Source: Brumimicrobium mesophilum
Lineage (GTDB): Bacteria; Bacteroidota; Bacteroidia; Flavobacteriales_D; Crocinitomicaceae
Assembly: GCF_003025005.1 (NCBI RefSeq)
Contig: NZ_PVSS01000013.1
Location: 1-64,000, forward strand
Direction of reading: 5' to 3'
Length of the DNA: 64,000 nucleotides
Every line of letters starts with the position of its first letter. Position 1 is the first letter of the stretch. Below, in pieces: positions 35,826 through 45,549 of this stretch. A program made the position numbers and the translations under genes. The notes under the pieces were generated by a model. The model saw only the letters and a program-made list of their open reading frames with translations, did no database searches and had not been told where the DNA came from.

Positions 35826-36499
35826 TTTTCAATTAATTTATATCCAATTCCATAAATGGTTTCAATATTCACTTTAGCACCAGCTTGATCAAGTTTTTTC
35901 CTCAAATTCTTTATTTGATAATAAATAAAATCAAAATTATCTGCTTGGTCAATATGGTCTCCCCAAACATATTCTGCCAAGGCTGTTTTTGTTACTAGAC
36001 GGTCTTTATTGCTCATGAAATAATTCAAAATGTCGAATTCCTTTTTATTTAGATGGACTAATTCTGCACCAATTAAAAGGGATCTCTCCTGAATGTTTAA
36101 GTTCACATTTCCAACTTCAATACAATCCTTTCCATTAAAGTTTTTTCTTCTTAAAACAGCCTTAATTCTCGCCGTTAATTCAGCAATATGGAATGGTTTT
36201 GTAAGATAATCATCAGCGCCTAGTGCCAAGCCTTTGACCTTGTCATCTAAGGAGTTTTTAGCTGAAACAATTATTACATTTTCGGATTTACCCATTTTTT
36301 TAAGCTCTTCCAAAAGATCTAGACCATTGCCATTTGGGAGCATTATATCCAGTAAAATACAATCGTAATCATAAATTGAAATTTTGTCTAAAGCCGAAGT
36401 AAAATCTTCAGCGCTTTCCACAATATATTTCTCTTTTAAAAGCGATTCTTTGATTGTTTCACGTAAATCTACTTCGTCCTCGATGATCAATATCTTCAT
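35822..36499 (-). CDS. OmpR-family response regulator of the PepSY locus
   Basis: 225 residues: receiver domain with Glu7/Asp8, Asp51 in LLDIMLPNG, switch Ser79 and Lys101 in YLTKPF, then a winged-helix output domain ending in IYGIGYKL. First gene of the regulator-kinase operon. The promoter region has a near -7 box and operator-like site B, shared with the PepSY gene, which suggests autoregulation and control of the PepSY genes. Confidence 0.94.
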   Translation of the reverse strand: MKILIIEDEVDLRETIKESLLKEKYIVESAEDFTSALDKISIYDYDCILLDIMLPNGNGLDLLEELKKMGKSENVIIVSAKNSLDDKVKGLALGADDYLTKPFHIAELTARIKAVLRRKNFNGKDCIEVGNVNLNIQERSLLIGAELVHLNKKEFDILNYFMSNKDRLVTKTALAEYVWGDHIDQADNFDFIYYQIKNLRKKLDQAGAKVNIETIYGIGYKLIEK

Positions 36500-36520
36500 A
36501 TTGTAAATTTAATACTTCGA

Positions 36521-36528
36521 CAAGTATA
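36521..36528 (-). promoter_or_regulatory. Near -7 box for the response regulator gene
   Basis: Reads TATACTTG on the minus strand, one base off TAnnTTTG, 21 bases before the ATG at 36499. Weak alone, but its distance to site B equals that at the PepSY promoter. Confidence 0.4.
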
Positions 36529-36540
36529 CCATGCAAATTT

Positions 36541-36558
36541 GGAAAGAATTGGGAATTT
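36541..36558 (-). promoter_or_regulatory. Operator-like site B of the PepSY/two-component locus
   Basis: On the plus strand GGAAAGAATTGGGAATTT, 17 of 18 bases identical to site A and 12 bases from the -7 element. The rest of 36559-36700 holds nothing I recognise. Confidence 0.6.
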
Positions 36559-36707
36559 TAACTCATGGTATGAATAAATGTTTTGCTTTCAATAAATATT
36601 CAAGTACGTAACTTCTCAAGGACTATTCACCGCATATTTAAGGGGAATAAGCTACTTATTCACCGCAAAGCAAAAATTAATTTGAATTTAATCTTAAGGT
36701 CTAAACT

Positions 36708-36737
36708 CAAAAAAGCCCAGACATTACTGTCTAGGCT
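36708..36737 (-). terminator. Terminator after mscL
   Basis: AGCCCAGACA pairs with TGTCTAGGCT around a four-base loop; on the minus strand a T run follows. Confidence 0.85.
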
Positions 36738-36759
36738 CCCTATATAGAATTAATTTCTA

Positions 36760-37188
36760 CTATTGTTTTTTCAACAAATCTCTGATCTCAGTTAAAAGAA
36801 CCTCTTCTTTTGAAGGTGCCGCTGGAGCTGCTGGAGCTGCCTCTTCCTTTTTTGCCATTCTTTCTTTCATATTGTTATATGCCTTAACCACCATAAATAT
36901 TGCAAAAGCAACAATTAAAAATGTAATGATTGTGTTGATGAAAACACCGTAAGTAATTGCTACTTCCGCAGTTCCGTCACCAGCTCCTTCCGCTGTTTCC
37001 AATACCTCAGCTTGAAGTACATATTTTAATTCTGAAAAATCTACACCACCCAATAATTTACCAATTGGAGGCATCAAAATATCATTCACAAAAGATTTAA
37101 CAATAGCTCCAAAATATGTGGCCATAATAAGACCAACCGCCATTTCTACTACATTACCCTTGGCAATAAACTTTTTAAATTCCTTCAT
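36760..37188 (-). CDS. mscL: Large-conductance mechanosensitive channel MscL
   Basis: 142 residues. The N-terminal [19 protein letters not shown] helix and [15 protein letters not shown] after the first membrane segment are diagnostic; a second helix at about 80-100 and a Lys/Glu/Ala-rich cytoplasmic bundle follow. Pentameric inner-membrane channel that opens on hypo-osmotic shock. It stands alone with its own terminator. Confidence 0.96.
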   Translation of the reverse strand: MKEFKKFIAKGNVVEMAVGLIMATYFGAIVKSFVNDILMPPIGKLLGGVDFSELKYVLQAEVLETAEGAGDGTAEVAITYGVFINTIITFLIVAFAIFMVVKAYNNMKERMAKKEEAAPAAPAAPSKEEVLLTEIRDLLKKQ

Positions 37189-37463
37189 TTTTTAATTGTT
37201 TTAGTTAAACATTTAGATAAATACCATTGCTCTTTTAAAGCTTTAATTCCTTTATTAATTATAAATCTGATCCAAGAATTAAGGATGTTGATGTCTAATA
37301 TACAGAGGCTTCATAGTGTAAAAATAATAATATAATTAAGTTAGGTTATAAAATCCTATAATTAATAAGTGTCTAATTTTTTTAGTATACGCTTCGATAA
37401 CAACAACTTGATCTCAACCAACATTTCTTTTCTCTATTTGTTATAAAAGGAGCGAAGATGTAT

Positions 37464-37471
37464 TATTTTTG
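37464..37471 (+). promoter_or_regulatory. -7 box for ispG
   Basis: TATTTTTG matches TAnnTTTG, 18 bases before the ATG at 37490. The rest of 37189-37463 shows no gene or other element. Confidence 0.6.
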
Positions 37472-37489
37472 TTTTCAAATGCACCAAGA

Positions 37490-39406
37490 ATGAAATATTG
37501 CAATGATCCCTTTAATCGTACGCGATTAAAAACAAACGAGGTAACTGTAGGAAAATTAGGAATTGGAGGGAAAAACCCGATTAGAATTCAATCTATGACT
37601 ACCAAAGACACGATGGATACCGAAGGTTCTATTGAGGAATCTATCCGTATGATTGATGTCGGTTGCGAATTGGTGCGATTAACCGCTCCCTCGAAAAAGG
37701 AAGCGTATAATTTGGCTGAAATTAAAAAAGGATTGATTGAACGAGGTTACGACACACCCTTGGTTGCAGACATTCATTTTACACCAAATGCCGCTGAAAT
37801 TGCTGCTGGAATTGTAGAAAAAGTGCGTGTTAATCCGGGGAATTACGCCGACAAAAAGAAATTCGAGGAAATTGAATATACCGACACAAGCTACCGTGAA
37901 GAATTACTAAGAATAGAGGAGAAATTCACTCCATTGGTGCTCTTATGTAAGGAAAACGGAACGGCCATGCGTATTGGAACGAATCACGGTTCACTTTCTG
38001 ATCGAATTTTAAGTCGTTTTGGTGATACACCAGAAGGAATGGTGGAATCTGCAATGGAGTTCATTCATATTTGTCAGAAAAACGATTTCCATGATTTCGT
38101 TATTTCCATGAAAGCGAGTAACACTTTAGTGATGGTGCAAGCTTACCGTTTTTTAGTGGCGAGAATGCTAGACGAAGGAAAAGTTTATCCTTTACACTTG
38201 GGTGTGACAGAAGCAGGAGATGGGGAAGACGGCAGAATAAAATCTGCTGTTGGAATCGGTGCTTTATTAGAAGACGGTCTTGGAGATACCATTCGTGTTT
38301 CTTTAACGGAAGCTCCTGAAGCTGAAATCCCTGTAGCTGAAAAACTTGCTCAAAATTATAAAATAGATGGAGTAGAAGAGTTCAAAAACGACATTCAATT
38401 GCCATATGACCCATTAGTTTATAAAAGGAGGGAAGCCATGGAAATCACCAATATTGGTGATAAAAATCATCCAATTGTTTTTGCTGATTTAAGTGAGAAA
38501 GAAACCATTTCTCAAGCTAATTTCTTTGGTTTTGGTTATAACTATTCAAAAACTCTCGACAAATGGACCATGCAAGATTTGGCCGCTGATTATGTTTTTA
38601 TTGGTGATCAATCAGTTGATTTTGAAATCCCAGGAATGCTAGGTGTTGTTACTAATTCAGAAAACTGGGAGAATAACTATTCAGCTAAAAAACATTTTTA
38701 TCCACTTTACAATTCTATTCCTACCGATGGATTCAAGCATAAAAAATTGAACTTCTTAAACTGGGATCCTAGAAATACAGAAGAAATTGATCAAATTCAA
38801 TTCATGAATGATGTGGTTTTAATTATTGAAGCCCCATCGGAAAACTTCACCCAAGTAATGCGTAATTTTTACCGTACTTTGGTGTTGCACAACATAGATT
38901 TACCGGTAGTTTTAAAGCACACCACATCAACCAAAGATTTAGAAGCATTTCAACTGTGGCAATCTGCCAAATTAGGAAGTGTTTTAATTGATGGATTTGG
39001 TGATGGAGTATGGATTAACTCAACAGAAAAAGTATCACCACAACTCATTAATTCAACGAGTTTTGGAATTCTCCAAGCTACAAGAACACGTATTTCCAAA
39101 ACAGAATATATTTCTTGTCCATCATGTGGTAGAACGCTCTTCGACTTACAAGAAACGACAGCAAAAATCAGAAAAAACACTTCACACTTGAAAGGTTTAA
39201 AGATTGGAATTATGGGTTGTATTGTAAATGGTCCCGGAGAAATGGCAGACGCCGATTACGGATACGTTGGAACACGTCCAGGAAAGATTCACTTGTACAA
39301 AGAAAAGACAGTCGTAAAGAAAAATGTGCCAGAGGAAGAAGCCGTTGATGCTTTGATTCAGTTGATTAAAGAAAATGGAGATTGGGTAGAGCCAAAGGAG
39401 GATTAG
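37490..39406 (+). CDS. ispG: 4-hydroxy-3-methylbut-2-en-1-yl diphosphate synthase IspG (long form)
   Basis: 638 residues. IspG reduces methylerythritol cyclodiphosphate in the MEP isoprenoid pathway using a 4Fe-4S cluster. The TIM-barrel part opens with VGKLGIGGKNPIRIQSMTT; the cluster ligands lie in SCPSCGRTLFDLQE and GCIVNGPGEMADADYG. At ~640 residues it is the long form with an extra middle domain, as in Bacteroidota, Chlamydia and plants, rather than the ~370-residue form of E. coli. I start at the ATG at 37490 because the earlier in-frame TTG lies inside the promoter box. Confidence 0.97.
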   Translation: MKYCNDPFNRTRLKTNEVTVGKLGIGGKNPIRIQSMTTKDTMDTEGSIEESIRMIDVGCELVRLTAPSKKEAYNLAEIKKGLIERGYDTPLVADIHFTPNAAEIAAGIVEKVRVNPGNYADKKKFEEIEYTDTSYREELLRIEEKFTPLVLLCKENGTAMRIGTNHGSLSDRILSRFGDTPEGMVESAMEFIHICQKNDFHDFVISMKASNTLVMVQAYRFLVARMLDEGKVYPLHLGVTEAGDGEDGRIKSAVGIGALLEDGLGDTIRVSLTEAPEAEIPVAEKLAQNYKIDGVEEFKNDIQLPYDPLVYKRREAMEITNIGDKNHPIVFADLSEKETISQANFFGFGYNYSKTLDKWTMQDLAADYVFIGDQSVDFEIPGMLGVVTNSENWENNYSAKKHFYPLYNSIPTDGFKHKKLNFLNWDPRNTEEIDQIQFMNDVVLIIEAPSENFTQVMRNFYRTLVLHNIDLPVVLKHTTSTKDLEAFQLWQSAKLGSVLIDGFGDGVWINSTEKVSPQLINSTSFGILQATRTRISKTEYISCPSCGRTLFDLQETTAKIRKNTSHLKGLKIGIMGCIVNGPGEMADADYGYVGTRPGKIHLYKEKTVVKKNVPEEEAVDALIQLIKENGDWVEPKED

Positions 39407-39419
39407 AGGACGATTTGTT

Positions 39420-39447
39420 GTAGGGGCGGTTTGCAAACCGTCCCTAC
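39420..39447. repeat. REP-like palindrome, copy 1
   Basis: A near-perfect palindrome around GGTTTGCAAACC with GTAGGG/CCCTAC ends, just after the ispG stop. Member of a family with copies at 39568, 40649 and 57286. Confidence 0.65.
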
Positions 39448-39567
39448 GATAACCCATCAAATTAACCCCCATTTCTTTACATAATTACTCAAAATCAACC
39501 CTTATTTCATTACAAGAATTATATAAAATTACCCCCATTATGTTACAAATAATGGTTTGTTTTGCAT

Positions 39568-39601
39568 GTGGTGCGGACGCTTTGCAAACCGTCCGTACCA
39601 C
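39568..39601. repeat. REP-like palindrome, copy 2
   Basis: GTGGTGCGGAC...GTCCGTACCAC around TTTGCAAA, in the short gap between convergent ispG and the TonB-C-like gene. Confidence 0.65.
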
Positions 39602-39623
39602 ATTCCAAAACAACATTTCCAAA

Positions 39624-40007
39624 TTATTGAAAACATATTGTAAAAGGCAAAACCATCTTCGTTCGCACCCTTACACCATTAACTTCGGCAGGAATCCAAT
39701 TTGGCATATTTTTAATGACCTCGATATATGCATTATCCAGTTCGTTTACGCTTTCTTTTCTCGATTTTACCTTTTCAATAGAACCATCCATATTGATAAT
39801 AAATTCTATAACAATTCTTCCATTCGGAACAGTTTCAAATTCAATTTTAGGGTATTCTAAATTTTCTCGAATGTATTTCATCATTTCAGTTGGCCCTCCA
39901 GGAAATTTAGCTTCAACATCTGGATAAAGCACGATAGTAGTGTCGGTTTTTTCTTGAGAAAAGAGGAGTAAGGGAGTGAATAAAATTAAAATAAAAAATG
40001 AATTCAT
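39624..40007 (-). CDS. Secreted TonB-C-domain protein
   Basis: 127 residues. Signal peptide 1-18 (LLLFSQ end). The remainder matches the TonB C-terminal domain: AKFPGGPTEMMKYIRENL, GRIVIEFIINMDGSIEKVK and NWIPAEVNGVRVRTKMVLPF. No TM anchor remains after cleavage. Tandem paralogue of the gene at 40057-40500, with 49 bases between them. Common in Bacteroidota; function unclear, perhaps an envelope-binding module. Confidence 0.82.
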   Translation of the reverse strand: MNSFFILILFTPLLLFSQEKTDTTIVLYPDVEAKFPGGPTEMMKYIRENLEYPKIEFETVPNGRIVIEFIINMDGSIEKVKSRKESVNELDNAYIEVIKNMPNWIPAEVNGVRVRTKMVLPFTICFQ

Positions 40008-40056
40008 AAGAGTTGTATTAAAGTGTAAAACTGTGATAAGTTAATAAACAAAGTAA

Positions 40057-40500
40057 TTAATAAGGTCTAAAGTTAACTGGAAAACGGACTATAGACTTTG
40101 CTTTTCCATACTTATTCTCTGCGGGAATCCAATCAGGCATGTTTTTAACTACTCTTAATAACTCTCCATCTAGCTCCTCCGATATGCCTTTTAAAATTTT
40201 TGCATTCTTTATTGATCCATCAATTTCAACTGTAATTTCAACAAAGGCTCTTCCATAAGGAGATTCATTAATAGATGATTTCGGAAATTGAAAACTCTCT
40301 CTGATATATTTGTTCAATTCTTCAGGTCCTCCAGAAAAAGAAGCTTCATTATAACTAATATATTCTACAATATTCGAAGTGTCTTTTTGAACTGAAATCG
40401 TGTCGCAATTACCAATAGTTTCAGAAATAACAGGATTTCCACTTTGCGAAAAGAGGACAAAGGGAGCCAGAAGCATTGATATTAAGATATACTTTTTCAT
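40057..40500 (-). CDS. Secreted TonB-C-domain protein, paralogue
   Basis: 147 residues with a signal peptide (about 1-19) and a ~90-residue TonB-C-like domain: FSGGPEELNKYIRESF, GRAFVEITVEIDGSIKNAK and MPDWIPAENKYGKAKS. Clearly related to its neighbour downstream, with a longer linker after the signal. Role unknown. Confidence 0.82.
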   Translation of the reverse strand: MKKYILISMLLAPFVLFSQSGNPVISETIGNCDTISVQKDTSNIVEYISYNEASFSGGPEELNKYIRESFQFPKSSINESPYGRAFVEITVEIDGSIKNAKILKGISEELDGELLRVVKNMPDWIPAENKYGKAKSIVRFPVNFRPY

Positions 40501-40648
40501 TTTTTCGAATGCTAATCTTCGATTCTAAATTAAATTCCTGACCTAAAGATACAGAAAGCATTCCATAATTTAAATATCCATGAAGCTTAACTATTCTAAT
40601 AGTAAAGAAGGTTTGTTTTGCATGTGGTACGGACGATTTTCTTTGGAT

Positions 40649-40682
40649 GTGGTACGGACGGTTTGCAAACCGTCCTTACGAC
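40649..40682. repeat. REP-like palindrome, copy 3, with partial duplication
   Basis: The GGACGGTTTGCAAACCGTCC core is perfect here. A second partial copy of the left arm (GTGGTACGGACG) precedes it at 40624-40635. The flanks, GGTTTGTTTTGCATGTGGT before and ACATTCCAAA after, are shared with copy 2. It covers the end of the SNF2 gene. Confidence 0.65.
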
Positions 40683-43600
40683 ATTCCAAACAACAACTCA
40701 ACATCATTCTTATCAAAAGATTTCTTCTCTGTATCCACACGAATAATATCTGCAGCAACGGTCTTTTTCTTATCTTGCAATTGAACAATTTTTTCTTCGA
40801 TAGTATCTCTGCAAATCATGCGATAGGCCATTACTTTTTTGTCTTGTCCAATACGGTAACAACGGTCAATTGCCTGACTTTCAACAGCTGGATTCCACCA
40901 CGGATCAATTAAATACACGTAATCTGCCTCTGTAAGGTTCAACCCTGTTCCTCCAGCTTTTAAACTGATCAGAAACACTCTGATTTCATCGTTATTTTGA
41001 AAATTATTGACCTTTTCCTCACGATTTCTTGTTTTTCCATCCAAGTATTCGAAAAGAATGCCTTCTTGCTCTAAACGCGCTTTAACGAGGTGTAGCATTC
41101 CCACAAATTGCGAAAACACCAAAATCTTGTGATTATTTACTTTCTCGGTTAAATGACGCACCAATTCATCCAATTTTGCAGATTCATTTCCATAATCTTT
41201 ATTCTTGTCGGCAAGGGCAGTAGAATTACAAATCTGACGCAATTTTGTTAATCCCTGAAGAATGTACATCTGTGATTTATTGATTCCTTCTTCTTCGATT
41301 TGTTGCTGTAATTTCTGTTTGAAATATTCTTTGTAATGGTCATACACTTTTCTTTGGGCTTTCCCCATTTCACAATAAATAACCACTTCTGTTTTGGAAG
41401 GTAATTCTTTTGCCACTTGAGTCTTCGTTCTTCTTAAAAGAAACGGATGAATCATTCTAGCCAATAAATCCGAAGTGTATTCATCTTGGTCCTTATCAAT
41501 TGCCTCAGAAAATGTCGATTTGAAATGCTTGATACTTCCAAAAATCCCTGGATTTAAAAAACTAAACTGACTGTATAAATCAAAAGTGTTGTTTTCGATT
41601 GGTGTTCCTGTCAACGCTAATCTGTTCTTGCTTTTTAATAAACGAACGGCTTTGAAACGTTGAGATTGCGGATTTTTAATCGCCTGACTCTCATCAAGAA
41701 TTACATAATTATATTCAATTTCAATATGCGTTTCAATGTCTTTGATAATTGAACCATAAGTTGTTAATACAACATCGTGTTTCGGAATTTTTTTAATTAA
41801 ATCCGCTCTATTTGGTCCAATAAAACTCAATACTTTCAATTTCGGAGCGAATTTTTCCAATTCAGCCAGCCAATTAAACATTAACGAAGTGGGTGCGATG
41901 ACCAAATGGGGTAGGGAAGTACCATTGGAATTTTCATTTTTCAAGTACTGCAAAAACGCTATGGTTTGAAGCGTTTTTCCTAATCCCATATCATCCGCTA
42001 AGCAACCGCCCAACTTATTTTCATGTAAGAAAACCAACCAATTTAATCCCTCATGTTGGTAATCTCTTAAAGTTGCTTTTATTCCTTTTGGTTTGGGAAT
42101 AGATTTTAAATCTTTTAGGTTATGTAAACTCTTTTTCTTCTGATATAATTCTTCTAAAAACTTAGGCGCATTTGTTTCTTCTTCATACAATTCATCAATG
42201 ATGTTAAATTGAAAATTTGAGATTTCAATCTTGTCTTTTTTGACGTTTCCTAGTTTGAAATATTTCTTATATTTTTCTATCCATTCCTTAGGTAAAATAC
42301 CGATAGAACCATCTTTCAATTCAACGTAATTGGTTTGTTTAAGAATTGACTTTTGAATTTGCTTCAAATCCGCTGTTTGACCTCCAAAACCAACTTTAAT
42401 TTCCATGTCAAACCAATCAGTTCCAGAGCTTAAGCCAATTGAAAAAGAAGGTTTATTTAAATTATAACGAATTGATTTTAAGTCATTTAACCCAAACACC
42501 CGAACATTGTTCGCTTTTAACTTATCGATAACTTCCATTAACCACATCGCATCTAAAGCCTCATCCACTGTGAGGTAAAAGTAATTTGATTGGTGTTCAA
42601 ATTTCGGATGTAATTCTTTAAATTCAGATAAGAATTCACTTTCAAAATCTTCATCTCTACTTTGGTAAGTTAAAGCTCCTTTGTTGCCCCAAACTTTTTC
42701 TTTACTACTTGGAGAAACTAAAGTTTTATCGTACTGAATTAAAGGTTGTAGCACAACATATTCCCCATCTTCATCCGACAAATAAACATGTTTTTCTATT
42801 TCCGATTCTTCCTCAATTTTCGCTGATTTCATTCCGGCGAAATCAATATCAAAAACATTAGAAAAAGGTTCAATGATAAATTCTCTTAAATGATCAATCC
42901 CTTTTTGTAACACATTCATTTGAGGTTTGTGAAAAGCACGCATCAATGAATAAGCAACTTCAGGATTACTGATGACATAAAAAACCTCACCTAACACAAT
43001 TCCGAAAGGGGTGATGAGTATTTTGTTTGAAGCAATTCCATAAGTCTGATTGTCAATTTTCACTTTAAAATCAAGCTGATAAAATGGTTTTTTGTTCATG
43101 ATTTTCAAGATCGGTGTGATCTTATCATGAGAAATCGTTAACTCAGTAGTATGTTTTTTAACAAAAGATTTTCTGCTTTTTCGCAAATACAAAACCTGTT
43201 CAGGATAGCTTTCAATAATAGAGGAGAAGTGACTAATCATTTTTTTAACTTGATCTAAGCTAAAATCATTGTTACTGGAATCAGAAAAAACACTTGCCAG
43301 TTGAACCCCTTTAATAATAATCCCTTGAAATTTCTTATCCTCAACTAGAGATAGAGATTCAGTAATTGTGTATTCGGAAATCTCTCTGAATTTTGTACTT
43401 AATTTGGTTTTGAATTTATCCAATTTTCCTGTAAAAGCGAACACATCAGAAAGTTCATTTCGTGACTTTTCCAAACCGATTCCCACACCGAATGAAGCAT
43501 TTTCTTCTGTTGAACTTGGGAGAAAAAATGCTTTTCTATCCTCCTTGAAAAGTTCAAAGAAAGTATCATCTGACCCAACAATATTTTTGATTTTCTCAGT

Positions 43601-44347
43601 TACTTTTACACCATTTGTCGAAATTTCAATATCAAAAATTTCTTCAAATTCAAGTAATCCATCAAACCTAGAAGCTTCCATTGTTCTTTGCTTGAAACGC
43701 TCAAGAAAGTTCTCCGTGAAGTAATCTTTTCCGAATTTCTTAAAGAATTCCTTCAGAAAAACCATTTTATGACTGCAAGGTGTTCCAAGTTTACAAGAAC
43801 ATTTTAGCGCCATAAGCTCATTCGACCTATTGAAAGTAAGCGAAAGTTGGTAATCGTTTCTGAAATCCTGATAAACGCCATCAATTCTGTTTTTGTTCAC
43901 AGAAGTTATTGTTAAAGGACTATAGTAATTCGTTCGGCTAGCGAACTCCATTCGGTTTAACTCATCTACATCTATAATTCCATTTTCATGTGGTATAGTT
44001 GTCGTAGGAGAGATAAAGGGTGTTTTCACGATTATATGTGCCATATCAACCGCCTCGTCCTCAATAAGGTCTATTAGATGGCTTAATGAAGCAACTTCAT
44101 GCTTACATATCCCGGGACCGTTGTATGGGCAACTACAAGACGTTTTTATACTATAGTAGTTTTTTAAGTCAATAAAAACATCATAAGGTTCAATTTCAGA
44201 GCCACTGCACTCAAAAAGAAAGGTATTTTCTTTGTTTGAAATTAAAGAAGGATAATAGTTAAATGATCTTTTAATAATTTCAAACTTGGCATTTTTGTTC
44301 AGAAATTGTCTGAGCTTATCTATAATTATTTCTGATTCACTTAACAT
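40676..44347 (-). CDS. SNF2-family helicase with SWIM zinc fingers
   Basis: 1223 residues from the ATG at 44347; an earlier in-frame start would add 13 hydrophobic residues. Two SWIM-like zinc fingers lie near residues 60-75 (CSCPYNGPGICKH) and 180-195 (CSCKLGTPCSHK). The last ~450 residues form a SNF2 motor: Walker A DDMGLGKTLQT (~787), DESQAIKN, LTGTPIEN, then the helicase C lobe with SLKAGGTGLNLT and DPWWNPAVESQAIDRCYRIGQ. Such proteins move along double-stranded DNA and occur in most Bacteroidota; their cellular role is not settled. Transcribed alone. Confidence 0.93.
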   Translation of the reverse strand: MLSESEIIIDKLRQFLNKNAKFEIIKRSFNYYPSLISNKENTFLFECSGSEIEPYDVFIDLKNYYSIKTSCSCPYNGPGICKHEVASLSHLIDLIEDEAVDMAHIIVKTPFISPTTTIPHENGIIDVDELNRMEFASRTNYYSPLTITSVNKNRIDGVYQDFRNDYQLSLTFNRSNELMALKCSCKLGTPCSHKMVFLKEFFKKFGKDYFTENFLERFKQRTMEASRFDGLLEFEEIFDIEISTNGVKVTEKIKNIVGSDDTFFELFKEDRKAFFLPSSTEENASFGVGIGLEKSRNELSDVFAFTGKLDKFKTKLSTKFREISEYTITESLSLVEDKKFQGIIIKGVQLASVFSDSSNNDFSLDQVKKMISHFSSIIESYPEQVLYLRKSRKSFVKKHTTELTISHDKITPILKIMNKKPFYQLDFKVKIDNQTYGIASNKILITPFGIVLGEVFYVISNPEVAYSLMRAFHKPQMNVLQKGIDHLREFIIEPFSNVFDIDFAGMKSAKIEEESEIEKHVYLSDEDGEYVVLQPLIQYDKTLVSPSSKEKVWGNKGALTYQSRDEDFESEFLSEFKELHPKFEHQSNYFYLTVDEALDAMWLMEVIDKLKANNVRVFGLNDLKSIRYNLNKPSFSIGLSSGTDWFDMEIKVGFGGQTADLKQIQKSILKQTNYVELKDGSIGILPKEWIEKYKKYFKLGNVKKDKIEISNFQFNIIDELYEEETNAPKFLEELYQKKKSLHNLKDLKSIPKPKGIKATLRDYQHEGLNWLVFLHENKLGGCLADDMGLGKTLQTIAFLQYLKNENSNGTSLPHLVIAPTSLMFNWLAELEKFAPKLKVLSFIGPNRADLIKKIPKHDVVLTTYGSIIKDIETHIEIEYNYVILDESQAIKNPQSQRFKAVRLLKSKNRLALTGTPIENNTFDLYSQFSFLNPGIFGSIKHFKSTFSEAIDKDQDEYTSDLLARMIHPFLLRRTKTQVAKELPSKTEVVIYCEMGKAQRKVYDHYKEYFKQKLQQQIEEEGINKSQMYILQGLTKLRQICNSTALADKNKDYGNESAKLDELVRHLTEKVNNHKILVFSQFVGMLHLVKARLEQEGILFEYLDGKTRNREEKVNNFQNNDEIRVFLISLKAGGTGLNLTEADYVYLIDPWWNPAVESQAIDRCYRIGQDKKVMAYRMICRDTIEEKIVQLQDKKKTVAADIIRVDTEKKSFDKNDVELLFGMS

Positions 44348-44614
44348 CAAGTATATATAATTTGAACAGGAATATTGAACATACAAAAGCAGTTATATGT
44401 TGATATTATCCATTCAGTTTTAGAAAAAAGAATTTAAAAGTAACTCAAATATACAAATTGATTTTCGTGGATTTGAGTATAAACAATATTTCCAGTTTGA
44501 ATAAAACAGAATTAAAGGAATTAGAATAGGGGATATGGAGAAAAAAATAGGCCTATCCATTTATAGACCAAGTACTAGCTCAATATTCTCAGATTCAAAA
44601 ATGAAATAAATATA

Positions 44615-45460
44615 TTACAGGAATTGCTGTAAACGGCTCAATAAAACATATTGTTCTTCAGAAAGGTTTTCAAACTTTACATCTAAAAACATTATGCTTC
44701 TATCATCTTCATCAACGGTCCACGACTTTGGTTTTAAGTCTTTCTTCCCATCATAATCGATAGTCCGTAATACATAGCGAATACAATTTAACTGAGCAAT
44801 TAATTTATTATTGGCGTTCATTATTACCCACGGCGCTCCTTCCCACGAAGTTTTTTCGAACATTTTTTCTTTGTATTGGGTATAAGTTTGCCAATGTTCT
44901 ACGGATTCTAAATCATTTTCTGAAAGTTTCCAATACTTTAAGTCATGATTTCTACGAATTTCAAAGCGTGTAGCTTGAGTATTAATATTAATAGACAAAT
45001 AAAACTTTATAATAGTCACGCCTTGATCCACGAGATCTTGTTCCCATTTTACCACTCGTTTCATAAAGTATTTATACTGATTATCAGTACAATAACCCAT
45101 AGTTGGCTGAATTAATGCTCTAGAATACCATGATCTATCGAAAAAGACAATTTCTCCCTCTCTTGGAAATACATCCTTATAGGTATTTAACCAATTAAGA
45201 TTTTGCTTTTCGGATGGAACGCCCAACTCTACAACCCTAAAATGATTGGTCATTAAATGCTCTGAAATACGACGAATAGCGGCTCCTTTTCCCGCGGCAT
45301 CTCTCCCTTCGAATACAATAGCCACCTTTTTTTTATGCTTCAACATCCATTCCTGAAGCTTCAAAAGTTCCTTCTGCAAACGAAATTTTTCTTTATGAAA
45401 CTGACTATTCGTCAAAGAATCATAATCTGAGTTTAAATAAATACTATTGCCCTTATCCAT
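44615..45460 (-). CDS. Polyphosphate kinase 2 (PPK2) family protein
   Basis: 281 residues from the ATG at 45460; a TTG two codons earlier is unlikely. Walker A EGRDAAGKG (~51-59), Walker B FFDRSWYSRA and the Arg-rich lid TRFEIRRNHDLKYWKLS match PPK2, which phosphorylates nucleotides with polyphosphate or makes polyphosphate. Exact class (NDP- or NMP-specific) is not assigned. Ppx/GppA gene is next on the same strand (89-base gap), suggesting joint control of polyphosphate. Confidence 0.93.
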   Translation of the reverse strand: MDKGNSIYLNSDYDSLTNSQFHKEKFRLQKELLKLQEWMLKHKKKVAIVFEGRDAAGKGAAIRRISEHLMTNHFRVVELGVPSEKQNLNWLNTYKDVFPREGEIVFFDRSWYSRALIQPTMGYCTDNQYKYFMKRVVKWEQDLVDQGVTIIKFYLSININTQATRFEIRRNHDLKYWKLSENDLESVEHWQTYTQYKEKMFEKTSWEGAPWVIMNANNKLIAQLNCIRYVLRTIDYDGKKDLKPKSWTVDEDDRSIMFLDVKFENLSEEQYVLLSRLQQFL

Positions 45461-45549
45461 ATTCAAAAGTAAAGTCTCATGATTAATCTAATGTTAAGTA
45501 GATATTAAGAATAGATTACATAATTATTTATTTTTTCAACACCTAAAAA

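Noticed and set aside
45464-45471. Promoter box for the PPK2 gene (TACTTTTG on the minus strand)
   Set aside because: Only three bases separate it from the ATG at 45460, against 16-18 for most of the other genes here; no room for a transcript start.
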